From: Pseudoxanthomonas helianthi
GTDB lineage: Bacteria > Pseudomonadota > Gammaproteobacteria > Xanthomonadales > Xanthomonadaceae
Length of the DNA: 64,000 nucleotides
Assembly: GCF_017939625.1 (NCBI RefSeq)
Contig: NZ_JAGKTC010000001.1
Location: 1,086,519 to 1,150,518 of the forward strand
Reading direction: 5' to 3'
The notes under the pieces were generated by a model. That model was not told the DNA's origin, searched no databases, and saw only the letters and a list, made by a program, of their open reading frames with translations. Numbering within the stretch: position 1 is the stretch's first letter; every line of letters starts with the position of its first letter. Of this stretch, positions 16,077 to 25,846 are shown piece by piece. The translations under genes were made by a program, and so were the position numbers.

Positions 16077-18437
16077 ATGCGCTCCGCCCTGCTTGCCGTC
16101 CTGTTCCTGCCTGCCGTCGCCATCGCGCAGGACGTGCCCCTGACCATCGAACAGGTCATGGCCGACCCGGACTGGATCGGTCCGCCGGTCGAACAAGCCT
16201 GGTGGGCCTGGGACGGCAAGTCCGTGCAGTACACGCTGAAGCGCGAAGGCAGCCTGGTCCGCGACACCTTCGTCCAGCCGGTCGCGGGCGGCGCGGCACA
16301 ACGCATCGGCGATGGCGAGCGCGGCTCGCTCGATGCGCCTGCGGCAGCCTACGACGCGCAGCGCACGCGCATGGCCTTCGTCCGCAACGGCGACATCTTC
16401 GTCCGCGACCTGCGCAGCGGCGCATTGACCCAGTTGACCCGCAGCGAAGCGGTCGAAAGCCAGCCGCGCTTTTCCCCGGACGGCGGCGTGGTCTGGCGCG
16501 CAGGCACCGACTGGTTCCGCTGGACGCCACAGGGCGGCGTGGCCCAGGCGGCGATCGTCAAGGCGGAAAAGGATCCCGACGCCGCACCCAAGCCCGACGC
16601 GCTGCGCGAACAGCAATTGCGCACCCTGCAGACGCTGGCGAAGGACCGCGCCCTGCGCGAGGAAGCGCGCAAGCAGGCCGAGGCCTGGCGCCGCGCCGAT
16701 CCGACCCGTGCGCCGTTGCCGGCCTACCTGGGCGACGACGTCACCATCATCGACAGCGCGCTGTCCCCGGACGCGCGCTGGCTGCTGGTGGTGACCCAGC
16801 CGAAGGGCGCCGACCCTGGCCAGGCCGGCAAGATGCCCAAGTACGTGACCGAATCCGGGTACGAGGAATTCGAGGAAACCCACACCCGCGTCGGCCGCAA
16901 TACGCCACCGGGGCAGAAGTTGTGGCTGGTCGATGCGGCCGGCGCGTCGGTGCGCGAGCTGAAGTTCGACGCCCTGCCCGGCATCGCCGACGATCCGTTG
17001 GCCGCGCTGCGCAAGCGGGCAGGCAAGGAACCGCTGAAAGGCAACCGCGACGTGCAGGTCGCCACCAGCGGCGACAACGGCGACGCTTCCAACCTGCGCT
17101 GGAGCGACGACGGCCGCAGCGCCGCGGTGATGGTCCGCGCGATCGACAACAAGGACCGCTGGATCGCCACGATCGACCTCGCCAACGCGAAGCTGCAGCC
17201 GCGCCATCGCCTGCACGACGACGCATGGATCAACTGGGGCTTCAACGATTTCGGCTGGCTGCCGGACAGCCGCACGCTGTGGTGGCTGTCCGAGGAAAAG
17301 GGCTGGTCGCACCTGTATGCCAGCGATGGCGGCAAGCCGCGCGCGCTGACTTCGGGGCATTGGGAAGCCTCGCAGCCGCAGGTGTCGGCCGACGGCCGCG
17401 CGCTGTTCTTCCTGTGCAACCGCCAGCGGCCCGGCGTCTATGAAGTCTGTGCGGTCGGCACCGGCGGCGGCGAGGTCCGCGAAGTCACCTCGCTGCGCGG
17501 CGTCGAGGATTTCAGCCTGTCTCCGGACGGATCGAGCTTGCTGGTGCGGCATTCCTCCAGTTACCTGCCGCCGCAGCTCAGCGTGGTGTCCACGAACGGC
17601 GGACAGGCGCACCCGCTGACCGACACGCGCAGCGCCGCGTTCAAGTCACGCGAATGGATCCAGCCGGAAATGGTGCAGGTGCCGTCGAAACATGGCCCCG
17701 GCACGGTCTGGGGCAAGTTCTACGGTCCGAAGCAATACGAACCGGGCCGCAAATACCCGATCGTGATGTTCGTGCACGGCGCCGGTTACCTGCAGAACGT
17801 CAGCGATCGTTACCCGAACTACTTCCGCGAGCAGATGTTCCATAACCTGCTGGTGCAGAAGGGCTACGTGGTGCTCGACCTCGATTATCGCGGCAGCGAA
17901 GGCTACGGCCGCGACTGGCGTACCGCGATCTACCGCAACATGGGCCACCCGGAGCTCGACGACTATCTCGACGGCCTCGACTGGCTGGTCGCGAACAAGC
18001 AGGGCGACCGCGACCGGGCCGGCATCTACGGCGGCAGCTACGGCGGCTTCATGACCTTCATGGCGCTGTTCCGCAAGCCGGGCGTATTCAAGGCCGGCGC
18101 CGCGCTGCGCCCGGTGGTCGACTGGACCCAGTACAACCACGAGTACACCAGCAACATCCTCAACACGCCGGAACTCGACCCCGAGGCGTACAAGACCTCT
18201 TCGCCGATCGAGTACGCCGCCGGCCTGCAGGACCACCTGCTGATCGCCCACGGCATGATCGACGACAACGTGTTCTTCAAGGACTCGGTCGACCTGACCC
18301 AGAAGCTGATCGAACTGCACAAGGACAACTGGAGCATCGCGCCGTATCCCCTGGAGCGGCACGGCTTCACCCGCGCGGATTCGTGGCTGGACGAGTACAA
18401 GCGGGTGCTGAAGCTGTTCGAGGACAACCTGAAATGA
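16077..18437 (+). CDS. S9-family prolyl oligopeptidase-type peptidase, exported
   Basis: A 786-residue serine peptidase. It begins with a signal peptide ([17 protein letters not shown]), then a beta-propeller region and a C-terminal alpha/beta-hydrolase domain. The catalytic triad is visible: Ser in GGSYGG (about residue 653), Asp in MIDDN (about 727) and His in ERHGF (about 761). It should cleave peptides, often after proline or at the N-terminus, in the periplasm. The ATG at 16077 is chosen because it opens the signal peptide; upstream in-frame sequence is unconvincing. Its stop overlaps the start of the next gene (ATGA), forming an operon with two small membrane proteins. Confidence 0.9.
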   Translation: MRSALLAVLFLPAVAIAQDVPLTIEQVMADPDWIGPPVEQAWWAWDGKSVQYTLKREGSLVRDTFVQPVAGGAAQRIGDGERGSLDAPAAAYDAQRTRMAFVRNGDIFVRDLRSGALTQLTRSEAVESQPRFSPDGGVVWRAGTDWFRWTPQGGVAQAAIVKAEKDPDAAPKPDALREQQLRTLQTLAKDRALREEARKQAEAWRRADPTRAPLPAYLGDDVTIIDSALSPDARWLLVVTQPKGADPGQAGKMPKYVTESGYEEFEETHTRVGRNTPPGQKLWLVDAAGASVRELKFDALPGIADDPLAALRKRAGKEPLKGNRDVQVATSGDNGDASNLRWSDDGRSAAVMVRAIDNKDRWIATIDLANAKLQPRHRLHDDAWINWGFNDFGWLPDSRTLWWLSEEKGWSHLYASDGGKPRALTSGHWEASQPQVSADGRALFFLCNRQRPGVYEVCAVGTGGGEVREVTSLRGVEDFSLSPDGSSLLVRHSSSYLPPQLSVVSTNGGQAHPLTDTRSAAFKSREWIQPEMVQVPSKHGPGTVWGKFYGPKQYEPGRKYPIVMFVHGAGYLQNVSDRYPNYFREQMFHNLLVQKGYVVLDLDYRGSEGYGRDWRTAIYRNMGHPELDDYLDGLDWLVANKQGDRDRAGIYGGSYGGFMTFMALFRKPGVFKAGAALRPVVDWTQYNHEYTSNILNTPELDPEAYKTSSPIEYAAGLQDHLLIAHGMIDDNVFFKDSVDLTQKLIELHKDNWSIAPYPLERHGFTRADSWLDEYKRVLKLFEDNLK

Positions 18438-18967
18438 ACCCGCCGGGCACTGGCAGTTCCTTCGTCACCGTGATGGCGTGGATTTCCATCGCGCTGGGCG
18501 TGCTGGGCGCCGTGTCGGGGCTGATGCAGGCCGCGTTGCTGCCGGCGTTGCCGGTCGAGGCGATGCTGCAGCCGTTGGAAGGCACCGAAGCGAGCCTGCC
18601 TCCCGCGCTTGCCTGGATGTTCGGTCACCTGCAACTGCTCAACCTGCTGTCGCTGCTGTCTTCGGCGCTGTTCGCCTGGGTCTCCTGGGGATTGCTGAAG
18701 CGGCGCGAATGGGGCCGGCTCGGCTTCATCGGCTTCCTCGTGCTCGGCGCGCTGGCGGGCATCGTGGGGGCAGCGTGGTTCGGCCACATCCTCGATGGTC
18801 TCGGCGGCGGTGAAGACATGGACCCGATGCTGCAATCGCTGCAATCCGCGATGCGGACGATGATGTGGTTGGGCGCCGTCCTGGTGGTGGTGCTGCACGG
18901 GGCCATCGTGTGGAAGTTGTGCTCGCCGACGGTCCGCGCGGAATTCGCTCTCGCTGCTTCCCCGTAG
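18434..18967 (+). CDS. Integral membrane protein, uncharacterised (paralogue 1)
   Basis: A 177-residue protein with four predicted membrane helices (around FVTVMAWISIALGVLGAVSG, LLNLLSLLSSALFAWVSWGLL, LGFIGFLVLGALAGIVGAAWF and MWLGAVLVVVLHGAIVW). Family not recognised. It overlaps the peptidase stop by 4 nt and is clearly related to the next gene: both have the FVTVMAWI/FVTVIGWI opening and an AWVSW-LLKRR-W motif. The TAG stop (18965-18967) lies inside a REP inverted repeat, so that element forms the 3' end of the gene. Confidence 0.75.
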   Translation: MNPPGTGSSFVTVMAWISIALGVLGAVSGLMQAALLPALPVEAMLQPLEGTEASLPPALAWMFGHLQLLNLLSLLSSALFAWVSWGLLKRREWGRLGFIGFLVLGALAGIVGAAWFGHILDGLGGGEDMDPMLQSLQSAMRTMMWLGAVLVVVLHGAIVWKLCSPTVRAEFALAASP

Positions 18968-19057
18968 GAGCGTCCTTCAGGGCGCGACCCGGTGCGCCAT
19001 CCAACGAATCGACCTCGCGAACCGGATCCATGGTCGCGCCCTGAAGGACGCTCCTAC
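18964..19057. repeat. REP inverted repeat with perfect 26-bp arms
   Basis: GTAGGAGCGTCCTTCAGGGC... (18964-18989) and its exact reverse complement (19032-19057) with a 42-nt loop. The left arm includes the stop codon of the preceding gene. It belongs to the GTGGGAGCG-type REP family. Confidence 0.9.
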
Positions 19058-19098
19058 AATCGACGACAGCCATTCGGAACACGCCAACGGAGAACACG

Positions 19099-19689
19099 AT
19101 GAGCGCGACGCCTCCCGAACTTCCACCACTCGCTGCCACGCAGCTGCGGCCCACGGGCAGTTTCGTCACCGTCATCGGCTGGATCGCCTTCGCGCTGGCG
19201 CTTCTGGGCGCGTTCTACGGGCTGACCCAGGTCCTCGGCGGTTTGTTCATGCCGAAGGATTTCTACCTGCGCATGATGAATCCCGCGGGGCAGCCGCTAT
19301 CGTTGCCACCGCTGATGCAGTGGCTCTACACCCACACGCTGCTGGTCGGCAGCATCGAACTGGTCCTGTCATCGCTGTTCGCCTGGGTGTCGTGGAACCT
19401 GTTGAAGCGCCGCGACTGGGCGCGCATCGCCTTCATCGCTTTCCTGCTGCTCGGCGTGGCCTGGCAATTCGGTTCGCTGTGGATGATGCGGCAGATCGTC
19501 GGAGGTACGCTGGCCGCGCAGAACGCCGCGATGCCGCCGGGCCAGGCGATGCCGGAGGAGTTCGCCGAAACGATGACGAACGTGGCGATGCTGATGGGCG
19601 GCGCGGTGGGCCTGCTGATCGCCGCCCTGCTCGGCTGGGTGGCGTGGAAATTCACCACGCGCAAGGTGCGCGACGAGTTCGTTCGCTGA
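19099..19689 (+). CDS. Integral membrane protein, uncharacterised (paralogue 2)
   Basis: A 196-residue protein with four hydrophobic helices, a tandem paralogue of the gene at 18434 (shared FVTVIGWIAFALALLGAFYGL, SSLFAWVSWNLLKRRDWARI). The charged C-terminus (TTRKVRDEFVR) is cytoplasmic. No family name recognised. The two probably arose by local duplication; the REP element between them came in afterwards or separates them transcriptionally. Confidence 0.75.
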   Translation: MSATPPELPPLAATQLRPTGSFVTVIGWIAFALALLGAFYGLTQVLGGLFMPKDFYLRMMNPAGQPLSLPPLMQWLYTHTLLVGSIELVLSSLFAWVSWNLLKRRDWARIAFIAFLLLGVAWQFGSLWMMRQIVGGTLAAQNAAMPPGQAMPEEFAETMTNVAMLMGGAVGLLIAALLGWVAWKFTTRKVRDEFVR

Positions 19690-21191
<1,502 letters not shown>

Positions 21192-21813
21192 CGTGTGCCC
21201 CCAAGTCCCGAATCTCTCCAGCCGCGATATTCCCACATGGAGGAAAGCCCCCCTTTAGTAAAGGGGGCGTGGCGAAGCCGCGGGGGTTTGGGTGCACTAG
21301 CCGAGGCCCGAAGTTTGCGCAGCAAACCTTGGGTTTTTATTGGCCGCCAAAAGGCGGCCAATAAAAAGCCCCGCAGACCAGGGGGAGGTCGGCGGGGCCA
21401 GGGAACGTGGCCTGGGGAGGGGCCGCCGTTCCAGTAGATCGCGCTCCAGGGGATGGGAGGGATCTGCGACAGACCTTGCATCTGTCGGGTGCTATGGGAA
21501 CACGAAACACATACACAGTATGTGAAGAAAATCGTAAAAATCCTGTGGAATTTAAGGGGGATTCAGTTCCTGAACTCACCGGTTCTGAATTGGTTGCAAT
21601 CGATCTCTTTCCTGCATTTCCCGCTGCATCTTCTTGGATTTCCGCGGGTTTCTTCTGGCTTGCGATTCGCCCGAAGCCCGATTCGGCCCCGATATCGAAA
21701 TTGGCTCCGCCGGCGGGTTTCGATTTGGCGGGTTTGGCCCTTCTTTGTTCAGGTAACCGGACCGGGATCCTTCGTGCGCCGAGCTTTGATCAGCGCGCCG
21801 AGGCTCACCTTGA
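21192..21813. other. Long non-coding spacer with hairpins
   Basis: About 620 nt between the DUF421 gene and polA, with no convincing gene in any frame. It holds two strong hairpins (21247-21268 and 21334-21367) and a stretch from about 21500 that is AT-richer than its surroundings, with GGCGGGTTTCG-like repeats near 21710. It may be a remnant of an inserted element or host a small RNA. Confidence 0.6.
21334..21367. terminator. Perfect 15-bp hairpin with T/A-rich base, possible bidirectional terminator
   Basis: TTTTTATTGGCCGCC (21334-21348), loop AAAA, then its exact complement (21353-21367). T-runs at one side on either strand would allow termination in both directions. A second hairpin CCCCCTTTA/TAAAGGGGG lies at 21249-21267. 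Confidence 0.5.
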
Positions 21814-21824
21814 TCAGTGAGCCT
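21801..21824. other. Inverted repeat across the polA stop codon
   Basis: AGGCTCAC (21801-21808) and GTGAGCCT (21817-21824) flank the polA stop at 21814. A hairpin could form at the mRNA 3' end, but no T-run follows, so a terminator role is uncertain. Confidence 0.35.
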
Positions 21825-24579
21825 CATCCCAGTTGTCGCCGACGCCGCTGTCGACCACCAGCGGAACGGCCAGCTCTGCCGCCGCGGCCATGCGCGCCGA
21901 GGCCTCGGCTTTTAGCGTGTCGACGAAATCGGCGTCGGCCTCGAACACCAGTTCGTCGTGCACCTGCAGGATCATCAGCGCGCGCCCCTGCTGCCCCGCC
22001 AGCCACGCGTCGACGGCGATCATCGCGCGCTTGATGATGTCGGCGGCGGTGCCCTGCATCGGCGCGTTGATCGCCGCGCGTTCGGCGCCGGCGCGCTGGC
22101 CCTGCGTGCCCTTGTTGATGTACTCCAGGTACAGGCGGCGGCCGAACACCGTCTCGACGTAGCCATGCTCGCGCGCCTGCTGGCGCGTGCGTTCCATGAA
22201 GTCGCGCACGCCGGGATAGCGGCTGAAGTACAGCGCGATGTAGTCCTGCGCCTCGCCGCGGCCGATGCCCAGCTGCCGGGCCAGGCCGAACGCGCTCATG
22301 CCGTACATCAGGCCGAAGTTGATCGCCTTGGCGGCGCGGCGTTCGTTCGGCGTGACTTCTTCGAGCTTGCGCCCGAACACTTCGGCCGCGGTCGCCTTGT
22401 GGATGTCGGCGCCCGAGGCGAACGCGCGCAACAGGCCTTCGTCCCGCGACAGGTGAGCCATGATCCGCAGCTCGATCTGCGAATAGTCGCAGGCCAGCAG
22501 CTTGCGCCCCGGCGGCGCGACGAAGGCCTTGCGGATGCGGCGGCCGTCGTCGGTGCGGATCGGGATGTTCTGCAGGTTCGGGTCGCTCGAGGCGAGCCGC
22601 CCGGTCGCCGCGCCGGCCTGGTGGTAGCTGGTATGCACGCGGCCGGTAGCCGGATTGACCATGTCCGGCAGCTTGTCGGTGTAGGTGCTGCGCAATTTCG
22701 CCAGGCCGCGGTATTCGAGGATGATCCGCGGAAGTTCGTGCTGGTCGGCGATCGCTTCCAGCGCTTCCTCGTTGGTCGAGGGCTGGCCGGTCGGCGTCTT
22801 CACCAGCGCCGGCAGCTTCAGTTCGTCGAACAACAGCGCGCCGAGCTGCTTCGGCGAATCCAGGTTGAAGCTGCGCCCGGCCAGTTCGGTCGCCTTCTGC
22901 TGCGCGGCGAGCATGCGCTTGGACAGGTCGGCGGACTGCCGGCGCAACTCGTCCGCATCGATCTTCACCCCGTTCGCCTCGATCCGCTCCAGCACCGGCA
23001 CCAGCGGCATCTCGATATCCCGGTACACGGCTTCCAGCGACGGGATCGCCGCGAGCTTCGGCGCCTGCACGCGATGCAGGCGCAGGGTGATGTCGGCGTC
23101 CTCGGCGGCGTAGCGGGTGGCGTCGTCGATGGCGACATGCGAGAACGGGATCTGCTTGCTGCCCTTGCCGGCGACGTCCTCGTACTTGATCGTGTCGTAG
23201 CCGAGCCAACGCCGGGCCAGGCTGTCCATGTCGTGGCGCGCATTGCCGGAATTCAGCACGAAGCTCTCCAGCATCGTGTCGTCGGCGTAGCCGGCGACTT
23301 CGAGGCCGTGGCGGCGCAGCACGTGCAGGTCGTACTTGCCATGCTGGCCGAGTTTCCTCCTGGCCGGATCGGCGAACAGCGGCGCCAGTTTTTCCAGGGT
23401 CGCCTTGCGGTCGAGCTGGGCCGGTGCGCCGGGATATTCGTGGCCCAGCGGCAGGTAGGCGGCCTTGCCCGGTTCGATGCAGAAGCTGAGGCCGACCAGG
23501 TTGGCCTGCATCGGGTCGAGGCTGTCGGTCTCGGTATCGAAGGCGAACTCGTCGGCCTGCCGCAACGCCGCGATCCAGCGGTCGAGCTGCGCGTCGGTCA
23601 GGATGGTTTCGTATTCGCCCGCCGCGGACAGCGCGGCGTCCGGCGGGGCTTCTTCCGTGGCCGCAGGCGCGGAAACCCGGCCGGTGCCGCGCGCCTTGCC
23701 GGGCTCCTTCTCGGGAATCGCCGCCGTTGCTGCGGCGCCGTCGAGTTCCTTCAGCGCCTGGTTGAAGCCGTAGCGCTTGTACAGCACGCGCAAGTCGTCG
23801 ACGTGGCGTTCGCGCAGCGCCAGCGAATCGGGACCGCCCTCCAGCGCGACGTCGGTCTTGATCGTGACCAGCTCGCGGTTCAGCGGCAGGCGCGGCAGCG
23901 CGGCGCGCAGGTTGTCGCCGATCTTGCCCTTGATGTCGGCCGCGTGCGCGATGACCGCGTCCAGCGTGCCGTATTCGCCCAGCCACTTGGCCGCGGTCTT
24001 CGGCCCGCATTTCTCCACGCCGGGCACGTTGTCCACCGCGTCGCCCATCAGCGCCAGGTAGTCGACGATCTGCGCCGGCTTCACCCCGAACTTCTCCAGC
24101 ACCGATTCGTCCGAATCGAGCCGGCTGCCGCTCATCGTGTTGACCAGCTCGATGCCGGGCCGCACCAGCTGGGCGAAATCCTTGTCGCTGGTGGAAATGG
24201 TCACCGCGATGCCCTGCGCCGCGCCCTGTACCGCCAGCGTGCCGATCACGTCATCGGCTTCGACGCCCTCGACGCGCAGGATCGGCATGCCCAGGGCCTG
24301 CACGATCTCGCACATCGGCTGCACCTGCAGGCGCAGGTCGTCCGGCATCGCGGCACGGTTGGCCTTGTATTGCGGATACAGCTCGTCGCGGAAGGTCTTG
24401 CCGGGGGCGTCGACCACGAAAGCCACGTAGTCCGGCTTTTCCTTCAGGGTCGCGCGCAGCATGTTGACCACGCCGAACAGCGCGCCGGTCGGCTCGCCGT
24501 CCGCATTGCTCAGCGGCGGCAGGGCGTGGAAGGCGCGATAGAGATAACTGGAACCGTCGATCAGCACGAGTCTGGGCAT
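21814..24579 (-). CDS. polA: DNA polymerase I
   Basis: A 921-residue repair and Okazaki-fragment polymerase. The N-terminal 5'-3' exonuclease (1 to about 290) starts LVLIDGSSYLYRAFHALP. The 3'-5' proofreading domain (about 330-520) keeps FDTETDSLD. The polymerase domain (about 540-921) has DYSQIELR, INFGLMYGMS and VHDELVFEAD. All catalytic acids are present, so all three activities are expected. Length matches E. coli Pol I (928). The ATG is six nt after TAGAAT, again suggesting a leaderless mRNA. The divergent neighbour is a DUF2782 lipoprotein, as in Pseudomonas. Confidence 0.97.
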   Translation of the reverse strand: MPRLVLIDGSSYLYRAFHALPPLSNADGEPTGALFGVVNMLRATLKEKPDYVAFVVDAPGKTFRDELYPQYKANRAAMPDDLRLQVQPMCEIVQALGMPILRVEGVEADDVIGTLAVQGAAQGIAVTISTSDKDFAQLVRPGIELVNTMSGSRLDSDESVLEKFGVKPAQIVDYLALMGDAVDNVPGVEKCGPKTAAKWLGEYGTLDAVIAHAADIKGKIGDNLRAALPRLPLNRELVTIKTDVALEGGPDSLALRERHVDDLRVLYKRYGFNQALKELDGAAATAAIPEKEPGKARGTGRVSAPAATEEAPPDAALSAAGEYETILTDAQLDRWIAALRQADEFAFDTETDSLDPMQANLVGLSFCIEPGKAAYLPLGHEYPGAPAQLDRKATLEKLAPLFADPARRKLGQHGKYDLHVLRRHGLEVAGYADDTMLESFVLNSGNARHDMDSLARRWLGYDTIKYEDVAGKGSKQIPFSHVAIDDATRYAAEDADITLRLHRVQAPKLAAIPSLEAVYRDIEMPLVPVLERIEANGVKIDADELRRQSADLSKRMLAAQQKATELAGRSFNLDSPKQLGALLFDELKLPALVKTPTGQPSTNEEALEAIADQHELPRIILEYRGLAKLRSTYTDKLPDMVNPATGRVHTSYHQAGAATGRLASSDPNLQNIPIRTDDGRRIRKAFVAPPGRKLLACDYSQIELRIMAHLSRDEGLLRAFASGADIHKATAAEVFGRKLEEVTPNERRAAKAINFGLMYGMSAFGLARQLGIGRGEAQDYIALYFSRYPGVRDFMERTRQQAREHGYVETVFGRRLYLEYINKGTQGQRAGAERAAINAPMQGTAADIIKRAMIAVDAWLAGQQGRALMILQVHDELVFEADADFVDTLKAEASARMAAAAELAVPLVVDSGVGDNWDEAH

Positions 24580-24591
24580 GGCCGGATTCTA
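24577..24591 (-). promoter_or_regulatory. -10 element placed for leaderless polA transcript
   Basis: On the minus strand TAGAAT (24591-24586), spacer CCGGCC, then the polA ATG (24579). Same geometry as hemF and uvrD. Confidence 0.5.
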
Positions 24592-24665
24592 CGCTGCGGC
24601 CGGCTCACCCGTTGCGAACGCAGCGGGCGCATAATCGCCGTCGTCGATTCCGCCGAGCGTCCGCC

Positions 24666-24956
24666 ATGAAGCTTCCCGCCCTCGCCTTGCTGCTCTGCCT
24701 TGCCGGTTGCGCCACGACCGCCGGCGCGGAGCTGACCGACGCCGACCTGGCCAACGCCGATGTCGCCGTGCGCACCGAGACCAACGGCGACCTGATCCAG
24801 GAATTCCGCATCGCCGGCCAGCTGCGGGCGATCCGGGTCACCCCGGTGCGCGGCCCCGCCTACACGGTGTACGACCGCGATGGCGACGGCCACATGGACA
24901 AGAGCAAGGACAACATGGACGTGTCGCCGGTTTACTGGAAGCTGTTCGGCTGGTGA
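24666..24956 (+). CDS. DUF2782 small lipoprotein
   Basis: A 96-residue protein with a signal and lipobox (LAGC, Cys about 16). The mature part (VAVRTETNGDLIQEFRIAGQLRAIRVTPVRGPAYTVYDRDGDGHMD, described by key blocks TNGDLIQEFR, VTPVRGPAY, DRDGDG) matches the DUF2782 pattern. The family is a companion of polA in many gammaproteobacteria and is uncharacterised. The DRDGDG loop resembles a calcium-binding EF-type loop, but a single loop is weak evidence. A -10-like CATAAT lies about 30 nt upstream. Confidence 0.82.
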   Translation: MKLPALALLLCLAGCATTAGAELTDADLANADVAVRTETNGDLIQEFRIAGQLRAIRVTPVRGPAYTVYDRDGDGHMDKSKDNMDVSPVYWKLFGW

Positions 24957-25040
24957 GGCCTCACGCGGTGATGACGCCGCGTTTCCAGCGACTTAACCGG
25001 TCGCTTCCGAAAATGGCTTCCCGCCCCTGCGGAGGACGCC

Positions 25041-25280
25041 ATGCCTTTTGCCCGCATCAGTGAACTTCCCGGCCCGGTCCGGGAACACCTGCCCAAACAC
25101 GCGCAGGAAATCTACAAGGAAGCCTTCAACAGCGCCTGGGAGCAATACGACCGGCCGGAGGAACGGCGCGGCCACGCCAGCCGCGAGGAAACAGCGCACA
25201 GGGTGGCGTGGGCCGCAGTGAAAGACCAGTACCAAAAGGGCGACGACGGCGACTGGCACTCGAAGCAGGCCCGCCACTAG
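25041..25280 (+). CDS. ChaB family protein
   Basis: A 79-residue cytosolic protein. The pattern LPGPVREHLPKHAQEIYKEA...AWEQY and the end AHRVAWAAVKDQYQK identify ChaB, a small helical protein associated with cation transport (ChaA) in E. coli, role still unclear. A GGAGG site precedes the ATG. No chaA-type antiporter is adjacent. Confidence 0.88.
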   Translation: MPFARISELPGPVREHLPKHAQEIYKEAFNSAWEQYDRPEERRGHASREETAHRVAWAAVKDQYQKGDDGDWHSKQARH

Positions 25281-25292
25281 CGGCGCGACGCT

Positions 25293-25739
25293 TCAGCGGA
25301 CCACCAGCACCGGCACGCTGCTGAAAGTCAGCACCTGGATGGTCTGGCTGCCCAGCAGCACCCGGCTAACGCCGCGGCGCCCGTGCGAGGTCATCACGAT
25401 CAGGTCGCTGCCGCAGTCGCTCGCCGCCTGCAGGATGCCGTCGGCCGCATAGCGTTCGGGAATGTGGTGCGTGGTGGCAGCGACGCCAGCCGCATCGGCG
25501 GCCTGCAGCGCCGGCGCGAGCACCGCCTGCGCCTGCGCCTCGCGCTCCTTGCGGTGTTCGGGACTCGCTTCGTAGCCCAGGGTCCAGCCCATCGCGTCGT
25601 ACACGCCCAGGGCCCACGGCTCGCTGACGGTGACGATGTCGACCGCCGCGCCCAGTTGGGCCGCCAGCTGCAGGCCCTGCCGCAATCCGCGTTCGGCCAG
25701 TTCGGAACCGTCGATGGCGATCAGGATGCGCTTGTACAT
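25293..25739 (-). CDS. Universal stress protein (UspA family)
   Basis: A 148-residue single Usp domain. It starts YKRILIAIDGSELAERGL and ends with the ATP-binding type motif VMTSHGRRGVSRVLLGSQTIQVLTFSSVPVLVVR (core GRRG-x6-G-S). Such proteins bind ATP and help survival under stress or stasis. The ATG at 25739 follows GGAGCAG and is preferred to an upstream frame of 12 residues. It converges with chaB. Confidence 0.9.
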   Translation of the reverse strand: MYKRILIAIDGSELAERGLRQGLQLAAQLGAAVDIVTVSEPWALGVYDAMGWTLGYEASPEHRKEREAQAQAVLAPALQAADAAGVAATTHHIPERYAADGILQAASDCGSDLIVMTSHGRRGVSRVLLGSQTIQVLTFSSVPVLVVR

Positions 25740-25846
25740 GCTCTGCTCCCGGCAGCGCCGCGGAAATCGCGGCATCGCTATTTCACGCCCGCGAGGACGC
25801 CGGCGCCTTGACCGGGATCAAACAACGGGCGAGCGCGTCGGATACG

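Noticed and set aside
12451-16143. Very long open frame on the plus strand opposite the ankyrin gene
   Set aside because: Gln/Arg/Gly-rich low-complexity translation with no family features; a shadow of GC-rich codon bias. The minus-strand ankyrin repeats and YcgL are clear.
21958-24669. Long plus-strand open frame opposite polA
   Set aside because: Translation is His/Arg-rich and unlike any protein; polA on the other strand is complete with all motifs.
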